A stretch of 64,000 bases of DNA from Cellulomonas palmilytica (GTDB lineage: Bacteria; Actinomycetota; Actinomycetes; Actinomycetales; Cellulomonadaceae), in contig NZ_CP062221.1 of the NCBI RefSeq assembly GCF_021590045.1, positions 3,286,001 through 3,350,000 on the forward strand, in the 5' to 3' direction. Made by a program: the position numbers and the translations under genes. Positions 8,664 to 15,586 of this stretch are shown here, piece by piece. Position 1 is the stretch's first letter; each line of letters begins with the position of its first letter. The notes beneath the pieces were generated by a model. That model was not told the origin of the DNA and ran no database searches. It saw only the letters and a list, made by a program, of their open reading frames with translations.

Positions 8664-9860
8664 TCAGGGCACGTCCGCCTGGACGACGCGGCCCATGCCG
8701 CGCGCGGTGAGCAGGCCGTCGGACGCGGGCACGAACGCCGACTGCCCGGCGACGAGCTCGAGCGTCCCGTCGTGCTCGCCGTGCAGCTCGACCGTGCCGT
8801 CGAGGCACAGCAGGATGCGCGGGCCACGGCCGGGCAGGCGCACGGTCTCGCCCGCGTCCTGCAGCGTGGTCACCGAGAGCTCGAAGTCGTCGACCGGTGC
8901 GTAGTACACCGCGGTCGCGGTGAACACGTGCTCCGGGGCGATGCGGATGGGCGGCGCGGCCACGACGTCGACGTTGTCGAGCAGCTCGGGCAGGTCCACG
9001 TGCTTGGCGGTCAGGCCCGCGCGCAGGACGTTGTCGGAATTCGCCATGAGCTCGACCGCGAAGCCCTCGAGGTACGCGTGCACCGCGCCCGCGGGGACGA
9101 ACAGCGCCTCGCCCGGCTGCAGCGTCACGGGGTTGAGCAGCACGGACGTGACCGCACCCGGGTCGCCGGGGTACTGCGCGTCGAGGCGCACCACCGTGCG
9201 GTCGGTGCGCGGCGACGGCGAGCCCGCGTCGAGGCGACGCTGGCACGCCCGCGCGAGCTCGGCGACGTCGTCGGGCTGCGGGCGGGTCGACGGCGCGAGC
9301 AGCCACTCGAACGCGGTCCGCACGCCCTGCGGCGTCGGGTCGTCCGCGAGGATCTTGTGCAGCTGCTCGGCGAGCGTCGACTCGAGCCCGACGAGCAGCT
9401 CGGCGGCGCGCCGCGGTGCACGGAAGCCGACCATGGCCTCGAACCGCGAGAGGGCGAACACGAGCTCGGGCTTGTGGTTGCGGTCGCGGTAGCTGCGGTG
9501 CGGCGCGTCGAGCGGGACGCCCGCGGCGTCCTCGCGCTCGTAGCCGGTGTGCGCGCGCGAGCGCGACGGGTGGACCTGCAACGACAGCGGCGCGGCCGCC
9601 GCGATGAGCTTGAGCAGGTAGGGCAGCTGCTGGCCGAACCGCGCGACGACGTCGTCACCGAGCGCGTGGTGCGGGTCCTGCGCGACGAACGCGTCGAGGG
9701 TCTCGGTGTCCGTCCCGGTGAGCCGGGCGGGGGCGAGCGGGTGGGCGCCGAACCACGCCTCGGCGACCGGCCGGCCGTCGGGCTCGGTGCCGAGCAGCTG
9801 CGGGATCGCGGTCGTCGAACCCCAGGCGTAGTTCTGGGTCGCGGGAGCGAGGCGGTACAA
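8664..9860 (-). CDS. manA: Mannose-6-phosphate isomerase, class I
   Basis: Zinc enzyme interconverting fructose-6-phosphate and mannose-6-phosphate, feeding GDP-mannose and mannolipid synthesis. YRLAPATQNYAWGSTTAIP is the class I opening. LSLQVHPS and NHKPELVFAL carry zinc ligands, and ANSDNVLRAGLTAKHVD is the C-terminal signature. Length is about 398 residues. The start is uncertain: TTG 9860 has AAGGA at 6-nt spacing, GTG 9863 is only 3 nt from it, and TTG 9887 would add nine residues. TAGGGT near 9898-9903 on the minus strand is a candidate -10. Confidence 0.92.
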   Translation of the reverse strand: MYRLAPATQNYAWGSTTAIPQLLGTEPDGRPVAEAWFGAHPLAPARLTGTDTETLDAFVAQDPHHALGDDVVARFGQQLPYLLKLIAAAAPLSLQVHPSRSRAHTGYEREDAAGVPLDAPHRSYRDRNHKPELVFALSRFEAMVGFRAPRRAAELLVGLESTLAEQLHKILADDPTPQGVRTAFEWLLAPSTRPQPDDVAELARACQRRLDAGSPSPRTDRTVVRLDAQYPGDPGAVTSVLLNPVTLQPGEALFVPAGAVHAYLEGFAVELMANSDNVLRAGLTAKHVDLPELLDNVDVVAAPPIRIAPEHVFTATAVYYAPVDDFELSVTTLQDAGETVRLPGRGPRILLCLDGTVELHGEHDGTLELVAGQSAFVPASDGLLTARGMGRVVQADVP

Positions 9861-9887
9861 CACGCGTCCTTCCGGGCGGGGGCGCAA

Positions 9888-10113
9888 AGGCTGCCCACAC
9901 CCTACCGGGCGCCCCTCACGGGCGATTCCGCCGCAGTCGTCCGCAACGCGTCACCCGCGCGGCCCGGACCGGCGGCACCGGGAGCACCTGACCCCGTTTG
10001 TCCGGGATCGCCCGTGTGCGGAACGCCACAGCACCGGACCGGGGCCGGACCGGGCGTCGGACCGGGCACCGGACCGTCGTCCGGTACGCACCGGATCCTG
10101 CGGGTCCGCCGCC
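9888..10113. other. Intergenic region with GGACCGGGC-type direct repeats
   Basis: Lies between the start of manA and the end of the sensor kinase gene. It holds the manA promoter at the left. From about 10030 it holds imperfect repeats of ggaccgggc and ggaccggggcc that could fold into hairpins. No gene is supported here. Confidence 0.4.
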
Positions 10114-11439
10114 TCAGCGCCGCCGGCGGTCGGGGCGCGACGAGACGACCGCACCGAGCGGGAGGACGACGTCGGGACGCAACGACGCGGGGACGCCCGA
10201 GAGGAACAGCGCGAACACCGCGGGCCGGCGCTGCGCCAGCTCGAGGCGCCCGCCGTCGGCGGACGCGAGGTCGCGGGCCAGCGCGAGACCCAGGCCGGTG
10301 CCCTTGCCGGACGTGACGTCCCGCTCGAAGATCCGCCCGGCGAGCTCGTCGGGCACACCCTCGCCCTCGTCGGCGACCTCGACCACGACCGTGCCCGACG
10401 GACCGCCCGAGCGGGACCGCACGGTCGTCGTGCCGTCACCGTGCCGCAGCGAGTTCTCGATGAGCGTCGCGAGCACCTGCGCGAGCGCCCCGGGCGTCGC
10501 GAGCACCTGCGTGGCCGGGTCGACCTCGACGGCGAACCGCCGCCCGACGGCCTCGAACGTCGCGGACCACTCCTCCTCCTGCTGGTGCACGACGTCGACC
10601 AGCCGGACCGCCTCGGTCGTGCCGCCCTGCGCGCGCCGCGACGCCATGAGCAGGTCGTCGACGACGCGGACGAGGCGCTCGACCTGCTCGAGGCTGATCC
10701 GGGCCTCCTCGCGCACCTCCTCGTCGTCGGACGCGAGCATGATCTCCTCGAGCCGCATCGACAGCGCCGTGAGCGGGGTGCGCAGCTGGTGCGACGCGTC
10801 GGACGCGAACTTGCGCTCGGCGGCGAGCCGCCCCGCCATGCGGTCCGCGCTGCGCGCGAGCTCGGAGGCGACGAGGTCGATCTCCTCGACCCCGGACGGC
10901 TCGAGCTGCGGGCGCACCTGGCCGGAGCCGAGCTGCTCCGCCGACGCCGCGAGGTACACGAGCGGGGCCGCGAGCCGGTTCGCCTGCCAGATCGCCATCG
11001 CGATGCCGGCCGCGAACGCGACGACGGCCGCGACCACGACGAGCGCGATCACGCGCGCGCCGAGCCAGAACAGCTCCCACCAGGACACGTATAGCACGAC
11101 GACGGCGCCCTGGTCGGACACGGCCTGCACCGACTCGGTGCGGCCCTCGACCCGGTCCCCCGCCTGGTAGACGGTGCCGTCGGGCGCGTGCACCACGACG
11201 GACGCGGGCAGGGCGCTGCCGTCACTCGTGGCGTACGGCTCGAACATCTGGTCGTTCAGCTCGATGCCCAGGCCGACGCGGAAGTCCACGGCACGCGCCG
11301 CGTTCTGCGCGCGCGTCTCGATGCGCTGCACCTCGTTCTCGCGGACGAGCTGCGCCCCGAGGAACGCCAGGGGGAAGCCGAGCAGCACCACCGCGACGGT
11401 GACCGCCGCGATGGTCGCCTGCAGGACGCGACGACGCAC
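10114..11439 (-). CDS. HAMP-containing membrane sensor histidine kinase
   Basis: A 441-residue sensor kinase. Transmembrane segment 1 is at about residues 8-30, an extracytoplasmic loop of roughly 90 residues follows, and segment 2 (VIALVVVAAVVAFAAGIAMA) leads into a HAMP linker. The H-box ASDASHQLRTPL near residue 218 holds the phosphorylated histidine. The ATP-binding part has NSLRHGDG (N box), DEGEGVP (G1) and GKGTGLGLALAR (G2). GTG 11439 lies 12 bp after the stop of the response regulator, so the pair is an operon with the regulator first. Signal unknown; the extracellular loop has no recognisable domain. Confidence 0.92.
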   Translation of the reverse strand: MRRRVLQATIAAVTVAVVLLGFPLAFLGAQLVRENEVQRIETRAQNAARAVDFRVGLGIELNDQMFEPYATSDGSALPASVVVHAPDGTVYQAGDRVEGRTESVQAVSDQGAVVVLYVSWWELFWLGARVIALVVVAAVVAFAAGIAMAIWQANRLAAPLVYLAASAEQLGSGQVRPQLEPSGVEEIDLVASELARSADRMAGRLAAERKFASDASHQLRTPLTALSMRLEEIMLASDDEEVREEARISLEQVERLVRVVDDLLMASRRAQGGTTEAVRLVDVVHQQEEEWSATFEAVGRRFAVEVDPATQVLATPGALAQVLATLIENSLRHGDGTTTVRSRSGGPSGTVVVEVADEGEGVPDELAGRIFERDVTSGKGTGLGLALARDLASADGGRLELAQRRPAVFALFLSGVPASLRPDVVLPLGAVVSSRPDRRRR

Positions 11440-11451
11440 GCGCCGGGCGCC

Positions 11452-12147
11452 TCAGCCGCCGGCGGGCACGGGGCCGGTCTCGAACCGGAAGCCCATGCCT
11501 CGCACCGTCGAGATGTAGCGCGGCGCGTTCGCGTCGTCGCCGAGCTTGCGGCGCAGCCACGACACGTGCATGTCGAGGGTCTTGGTCGAGCCCGTCGGGT
11601 CCGAGTCCCACACCTCGCGCATGAGTGTGTCCCGCGCCACGACCGTGCCGGCCGACGCGACGAGCACGCGCAGCAGGTCGAACTCCTTGGCGGTCAGGTG
11701 CAGCTCGCGCTCGCCCTGGAACGCGCGGTGCGCTGCGACGTCGACGCGCACGTTCTGCGCGTGCAGCTCGTCCTCGTCGCCCGCCTCGACCGCGGTGCGG
11801 CGCAGCAGCGCCCGCACGCGCGCGAGCAGCTCGGCGAGCCGGAAGGGCTTGGTCACGTAGTCGTCCGCGCCCGCGTCGAGCCCGACGACGAGGTCGACCT
11901 CGTCGGCGCGCGCCGTCAGGACGAGCACGGGCGTCGTGAGGCCCTGGTTGCGGATGGCCCGCGCGACGTCGAGGCCGTCCATGTCCGGGAGCCCCAGGTC
12001 GAGCACGACGAGGTCCGCGGAGGCCGCCCCGTCGATCGCCCCTTGACCTGTCCCTTGCACTCGGACGTCGTACCCTTCACGTCCGAGCGCCCGGGCCAAA
12101 GGCTCGGCAATAGCGGGGTCGTCCTCCGCCAGAAGCACCTGGGTCAT
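11452..12147 (-). CDS. OmpR-family response regulator
   Basis: A 231-residue DNA-binding regulator paired with the kinase that follows. The receiver domain has the acidic pocket AEDD (residues 7-10), the phosphoacceptor D50 in VVLDLGLPDMDG, the threonine of LVLTARAD and the lysine of YVTKPF. The C-terminal winged helix includes LTAKEFDLL and the recognition segment STKTLDMHVSWLRRKLG. ATG 12147 has no Shine-Dalgarno sequence but sits 6 nt from a -10, so the mRNA is predicted to be leaderless. Targets are unknown. Confidence 0.93.
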   Translation of the reverse strand: MTQVLLAEDDPAIAEPLARALGREGYDVRVQGTGQGAIDGAASADLVVLDLGLPDMDGLDVARAIRNQGLTTPVLVLTARADEVDLVVGLDAGADDYVTKPFRLAELLARVRALLRRTAVEAGDEDELHAQNVRVDVAAHRAFQGERELHLTAKEFDLLRVLVASAGTVVARDTLMREVWDSDPTGSTKTLDMHVSWLRRKLGDDANAPRYISTVRGMGFRFETGPVPAGG

Positions 12148-12153
12148 TCCCCC

Positions 12154-12159
12154 ATGCTA
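12154..12159 (-). promoter_or_regulatory. Leaderless -10 element for the OmpR-type regulator gene
   Basis: On the minus strand the hexamer is TAGCAT, 6 nt before ATG 12147, with no ribosome-binding sequence between. Confidence 0.5.
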
Positions 12160-12266
12160 GGTCACGCCCTGGTATCCGCCGCCAGGACTCGCGGCCCACG
12201 CGTGCACGCCGACGGGTGTGAGATGCGCCCGGGTGTGCGTGCACACACGTGCCGACGAGCGGTCGG

Positions 12267-12338
12267 GACGCACGACGAGGCCGACGACCGCGCTGCCGAC
12301 CGGACGCACGACGAGACCGACGACCGTGCGGCCGACCG
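12267..12338. repeat. 36-bp tandem repeat, two copies
   Basis: Two adjacent copies (12267-12302 and 12303-12338) start gacgcacgacgag and end gccgaccg, differing at a few bases. A partial third copy follows. They fill the space between two divergent regulator genes. No coding role is apparent. Confidence 0.75.
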
Positions 12339-12425
12339 GGCGGATGACCGACCCGCGACCGTCGTCGTAGCGCCGCACCGCCACGGTCCGCCCGCGGGGG
12401 TACGACGAGCGTGCGCGCGCCGCCC

Positions 12426-12431
12426 TAGGCT
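12426..12431 (+). promoter_or_regulatory. Leaderless -10 element for the NarL-type kinase gene
   Basis: TAGGCT ends 6 nt before GTG 12438, with no Shine-Dalgarno sequence in between. Confidence 0.5.
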
Positions 12432-12437
12432 CGCGGG

Positions 12438-13688
12438 GTGAGCACGTGGGACCGGCTGCTGCGCTGGGAGGACTCGCACCGGTTCGTCGTCGACACGATC
12501 GGTGCCGTCCTCTTCTTCCTCGCGCTCGGGCCGCTGTCCCTGGTCACGGCGGTCGGGATCGCGACGGTCGACTCGACGTTCGTCTGGTCCGTCCTGCTCA
12601 CCGCGCCGCTCGCGTGGCGCCGCGTGCGGCCCGTCGGGTCGGCGGCGAGCGTGTACGCCGTCGGCCTCGCCCAGCTCGTCGTCGCCCCCGCCGTCCTGCC
12701 CGCGGACCTCGCGGTGCTCGTCGCGCTGTACTCGGTCACGGTGCACGGGCCCGTGTGGGCGCACCGCGCCGCGATCGGGTGCGCGCTGGCCGCGGGCGTG
12801 ATGCTGCCGCTGCGCCTCGTCGCCGACGTGAACGCGCCCGTCGTGACCGTCGCCGCGCTCCTCATCGGCACGAGCTCGCTCACCGTGTGGGCGTTCGGCC
12901 TCGTGCGACGCTCGCGACGCGAGACCCTCGAGGCGCTGGTCGACCGCGCCGTGCGCCTCGAGAAGGAGCGCGACCAGCAGGCGCAGCTCGCCACCCAGGC
13001 GGAGCGCTCGCGCATCGCGCGCGAGATGCACGACATCGTCGCCCACTCGCTGTCCGTCGTCATCGCGCAGGCCGACGGCGGCCGCTACGCCGCCGAGTCC
13101 GACCCGAGCGCCGCCGGCCGCGCGCTCGAGACGATCGCGGAGACCGGCCGCGCCGCGCTGACCGACATGCGCCGCCTGCTCGGGGTGCTGCGCAGCGAGC
13201 CCGACGGGCGGCTGCGCGCCGCCGACGGCCCGGGCGTCCTGCAGGAGGCGCCGCTGACCGAGACCGCGCCGCAGCCCGGCGAGTCCGAGATCCCACGGCT
13301 CGTCGACCAGGTCCGGGCGAGCGGCGCGCACGTCTCGCTGGTGCGGATGGGCGAGCCGCGTCCGCTGCCACCGGGCGTCGGGCTCGCGGTGTACCGCATC
13401 ACCCAGGAGGCGCTGACGAACGTGCTCAAGCACGCCGGGCCCGCGCCGCGCGTCACGGTCGTCGTCCAGTGGCGGCCCGACGCGATCGAGCTCGACGTGA
13501 CCGACGACGGGCGCGGCGCCTCCGCGGGCACCGACGGGCTCGGCCAGGGCCTGCGCGGGATGCACGAGCGCGCCACGATGTTCGGCGGCTCCGTCACCGC
13601 CGGTCCCCGGCCCGGAGGCGGCTACCGTGTGCGCGCGCGCCTCCCGTTCCCCGACCACCGGCCGCGCGGCTCGGCACCCGACGCCTGA
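12438..13688 (+). CDS. Membrane sensor histidine kinase, HisKA_3 (NarL-pair) type
   Basis: A 416-residue kinase with an N-terminal membrane domain of about five hydrophobic segments (residues 20-160) and almost no extracytoplasmic loops. This layout is typical of kinases sensing the membrane or a partner transporter. The HisKA_3 block IAREMHDIVAHSLSVV has its histidine near 197. The ATPase has AVYRITQEALTNVLKHAG and DDGRGA, then GQGLRGMHERATMFGG. It pairs with the LuxR-type regulator 115 bp downstream, and an ABC exporter follows. The gene set resembles envelope-stress or antibiotic-resistance modules; this is inference from order. Confidence 0.92.
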   Translation: MSTWDRLLRWEDSHRFVVDTIGAVLFFLALGPLSLVTAVGIATVDSTFVWSVLLTAPLAWRRVRPVGSAASVYAVGLAQLVVAPAVLPADLAVLVALYSVTVHGPVWAHRAAIGCALAAGVMLPLRLVADVNAPVVTVAALLIGTSSLTVWAFGLVRRSRRETLEALVDRAVRLEKERDQQAQLATQAERSRIAREMHDIVAHSLSVVIAQADGGRYAAESDPSAAGRALETIAETGRAALTDMRRLLGVLRSEPDGRLRAADGPGVLQEAPLTETAPQPGESEIPRLVDQVRASGAHVSLVRMGEPRPLPPGVGLAVYRITQEALTNVLKHAGPAPRVTVVVQWRPDAIELDVTDDGRGASAGTDGLGQGLRGMHERATMFGGSVTAGPRPGGGYRVRARLPFPDHRPRGSAPDA

Positions 13689-13710
13689 CACCCACGACCG
13701 GCACCCGGCT

Positions 13711-13795
13711 GAGACACCGACCACGACACCGACTGCGACACCGACCGAGACACCGACTGCGACACCGACTGCGACACCGATCGAGACACCGAGGA
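13711..13795. repeat. 12-bp tandem repeat between kinase and regulator genes
   Basis: About seven imperfect copies of cgacaccgactg and agacaccgaccg fill most of the 115-bp gap between the kinase stop and the regulator start. The array replaces any ordinary ribosome site until gaggag at 13791-13796. Copy number could alter spacing between the two cistrons. Confidence 0.85.
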
Positions 13796-13803
13796 GCACG
13801 CCC

Positions 13804-14541
13804 GTGACCGAGCAGCCGAGCGCCCACCCGACCGACGTCGTGCGCGTCGCGCTCGTCGACGACCAGCAGCTCGTGCGCGCGGGCTTCCGCATGGTCATCG
13901 ACTCGCAGCCCGACCTCGAGGTCGTGCTCGAGGCCGGCGACGGCGCGCAGGCCGTCCGCGCGCTCGACCCCGCGGCCCGCACCGCGCTCGGGCGTGTCGA
14001 CGTCGTGCTCATGGACGTGCGCATGCCGACCATGGACGGCCTGGAGGCGACCGCGCAGATCATCGCGCGCGGCACGGACGCCGAGCCGGCCCCGCGCGTC
14101 ATCGTCCTGACGACGTTCGACCTCGACGAGTACGTCATGTCCGCCATCCGCGCGGGCGCGAGCGGCTTCCTGCTCAAGGACGCCCCGCCCGAGGAGATGC
14201 TCACGGCGATCCGCACCGTGCACCGCGGTGACGCGGTCATCGCGCCGTCGTCGACGCGCCGGCTCATCGAGCACCTCGTCTCCGCGCTGCCCGAGCCCGT
14301 GCCGGACGGCCCGCCCAACCCCGCGCGCGCCGCCGTCGACGACCTCACCGAGCGGGAGCGCGAGGTCCTGCTGCTCATGGCGCGGGGCCGGTCGAACACC
14401 GAGATCGGGCACGACCTGTTCGTCGCCGAGGCCACGGTCAAGACGCACGTGGGGCGCATCCTCGCCAAGCTCGGCGCGCGCGACCGCGTGCAGGCGGTCG
14501 TCACGGCGTACGAGGCGGGCCTGGTCACCCCCGGCGCCTGA
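13804..14541 (+). CDS. NarL/LuxR-family response regulator
   Basis: A 245-residue regulator with a receiver domain (VALVDDQQLVRAGF, phosphoacceptor D71 in VVLMDVRMPTMDG, switch threonine in VLTTFD, lysine in LLKDAPP). A LuxR helix-turn-helix follows: LTEREREVLLLMARG, then EATVKTHVGRILAKL. GTG 13804 is preceded by GAGGAG at about 8 nt. It is the partner of the HisKA_3 kinase upstream. The most likely target is the ABC exporter operon that starts 256 bp downstream, by analogy with similarly organised loci. Confidence 0.92.
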   Translation: MTEQPSAHPTDVVRVALVDDQQLVRAGFRMVIDSQPDLEVVLEAGDGAQAVRALDPAARTALGRVDVVLMDVRMPTMDGLEATAQIIARGTDAEPAPRVIVLTTFDLDEYVMSAIRAGASGFLLKDAPPEEMLTAIRTVHRGDAVIAPSSTRRLIEHLVSALPEPVPDGPPNPARAAVDDLTEREREVLLLMARGRSNTEIGHDLFVAEATVKTHVGRILAKLGARDRVQAVVTAYEAGLVTPGA

Positions 14542-14570
14542 GGCCCACCCTCCCCCACCGCCACCTCCCT

Positions 14571-14645
14571 CGCCGAGTGCGCACGTCCGTGCCCGAGCGC
14601 GCACGCTCGGCGTACGCACCCGGTCCGGGACGTGCGCACTCGGCG
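14571..14645. repeat. 75-bp nested inverted repeat
   Basis: Perfect 18-bp outer arms (cgccgagtgcgcacgtcc at 14571-14588 and its reverse complement at 14628-14645) enclose an inner hairpin with ccgagcg and cgctcgg arms (14593-14610). It lies after the response regulator and before the exporter promoter. It could be a strong terminator, a processed RNA structure or a small palindromic element. No T-tract follows. Confidence 0.8.
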
Positions 14646-14756
14646 TAGGGGCTAGTGCGCCGGGACGGGTGGGGCGCGCCGCGGGTCATGCCACGGGATG
14701 ACCGCGGCACCGCACGTCGAGACCGCGGGCCGACGAGGTGGGCGCCCCGCGCTGCC

Positions 14757-14762
14757 TAGCGT
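14757..14762 (+). promoter_or_regulatory. Candidate -10 element for the ABC exporter operon
   Basis: TAGCGT matches the TANNNT form seen repeatedly in this window. It would give a leader of about 30 nt containing GAGGAG before GTG 14798. Confidence 0.4.
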
Positions 14763-14797
14763 GGTCGCGTCATCACCGGAACCTACCGAGGAGCACC

Positions 14798-15586
14798 GTG
14801 ACCTCCATCCCCGCCCCGACGCCCGGGAGCGCGACCGCCTCGTCGGCGCGTGGCCTCACCAAGACGTACGGCTCGGGCGCCGCCGCCGTGCGCGCCCTCG
14901 ACGGTGTCGACGTGGACTTCGCCGCGGGTGCGTTCACCGCGATCATGGGGCCGTCGGGCTCCGGCAAGTCGACGCTCATGCACCTGCTCGCGGGGCTCGA
15001 CCAGGCCACGACCGGCTCCGTCCGCCTCGGCGAGACCGAGATCACCGCGCTCGACGACGACGCGCTGACCCGGCTGCGGCGCGACCGCGTCGGGTTCGTG
15101 TTCCAGTCGTTCAACCTGCTGCCGATGTTCACCGCCGCGCAGAACGTCACGCTCCCGCTCGAGCTCGCGAACCGCAAGGTCGACCCCGACTGGTACGAGC
15201 TCCTGACCGCGACGCTCGGCCTCGGGGACCGGCTCACGCACCGCCCGAGCGAGCTGTCCGGCGGTCAGCAGCAGCGCGTCGCGATCGCGCGCGCGCTCAT
15301 CACGCGGCCCGACGTCGTGTTCGCCGACGAGCCGACCGGCAACCTCGACTCGCGCTCGGGTGCCGAGGTGCTCTCGTTCCTGCGCCGCTCGGTGCGCGAG
15401 CTGGGCCGCACGGTCATCATGGTCACGCACGACCCGACCGCCGCGGCGTACGCGGACCGCGTCGTGCTGCTGGCCGACGGGCGCATCGCGGGCGACATCG
15501 CGGACCCGACGCCCGAGTCGGTCCTCGCGGGCCTGGACGCCCTGCGCGCGCTCGAGGCTCCCGTCGCCGACGGGGTGGGTGCCTGA
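14798..15586 (+). CDS. ABC transporter ATP-binding protein, MacB/LolD type
   Basis: A 262-residue ATPase that would power the FtsX-type permease encoded next. Walker A GPSGSGKST is at about residue 51, the Q-loop in VGFVFQSFNLLP, the signature LSGGQQQR, Walker B VVFADEPTGNLD, and the switch histidine in VMVTHDP. The VFQSFNLLP plus ADEPTGNLD pattern is characteristic of the MacB/LolD subfamily. GTG 14798 follows GAGGAG; the frame stays open upstream to 14738 without a good site. The stop overlaps the permease ATG by 1 bp (TGATG). It likely extrudes a peptide or antibiotic, or senses one, under the upstream two-component system. Confidence 0.94.
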   Translation: MTSIPAPTPGSATASSARGLTKTYGSGAAAVRALDGVDVDFAAGAFTAIMGPSGSGKSTLMHLLAGLDQATTGSVRLGETEITALDDDALTRLRRDRVGFVFQSFNLLPMFTAAQNVTLPLELANRKVDPDWYELLTATLGLGDRLTHRPSELSGGQQQRVAIARALITRPDVVFADEPTGNLDSRSGAEVLSFLRRSVRELGRTVIMVTHDPTAAAYADRVVLLADGRIAGDIADPTPESVLAGLDALRALEAPVADGVGA

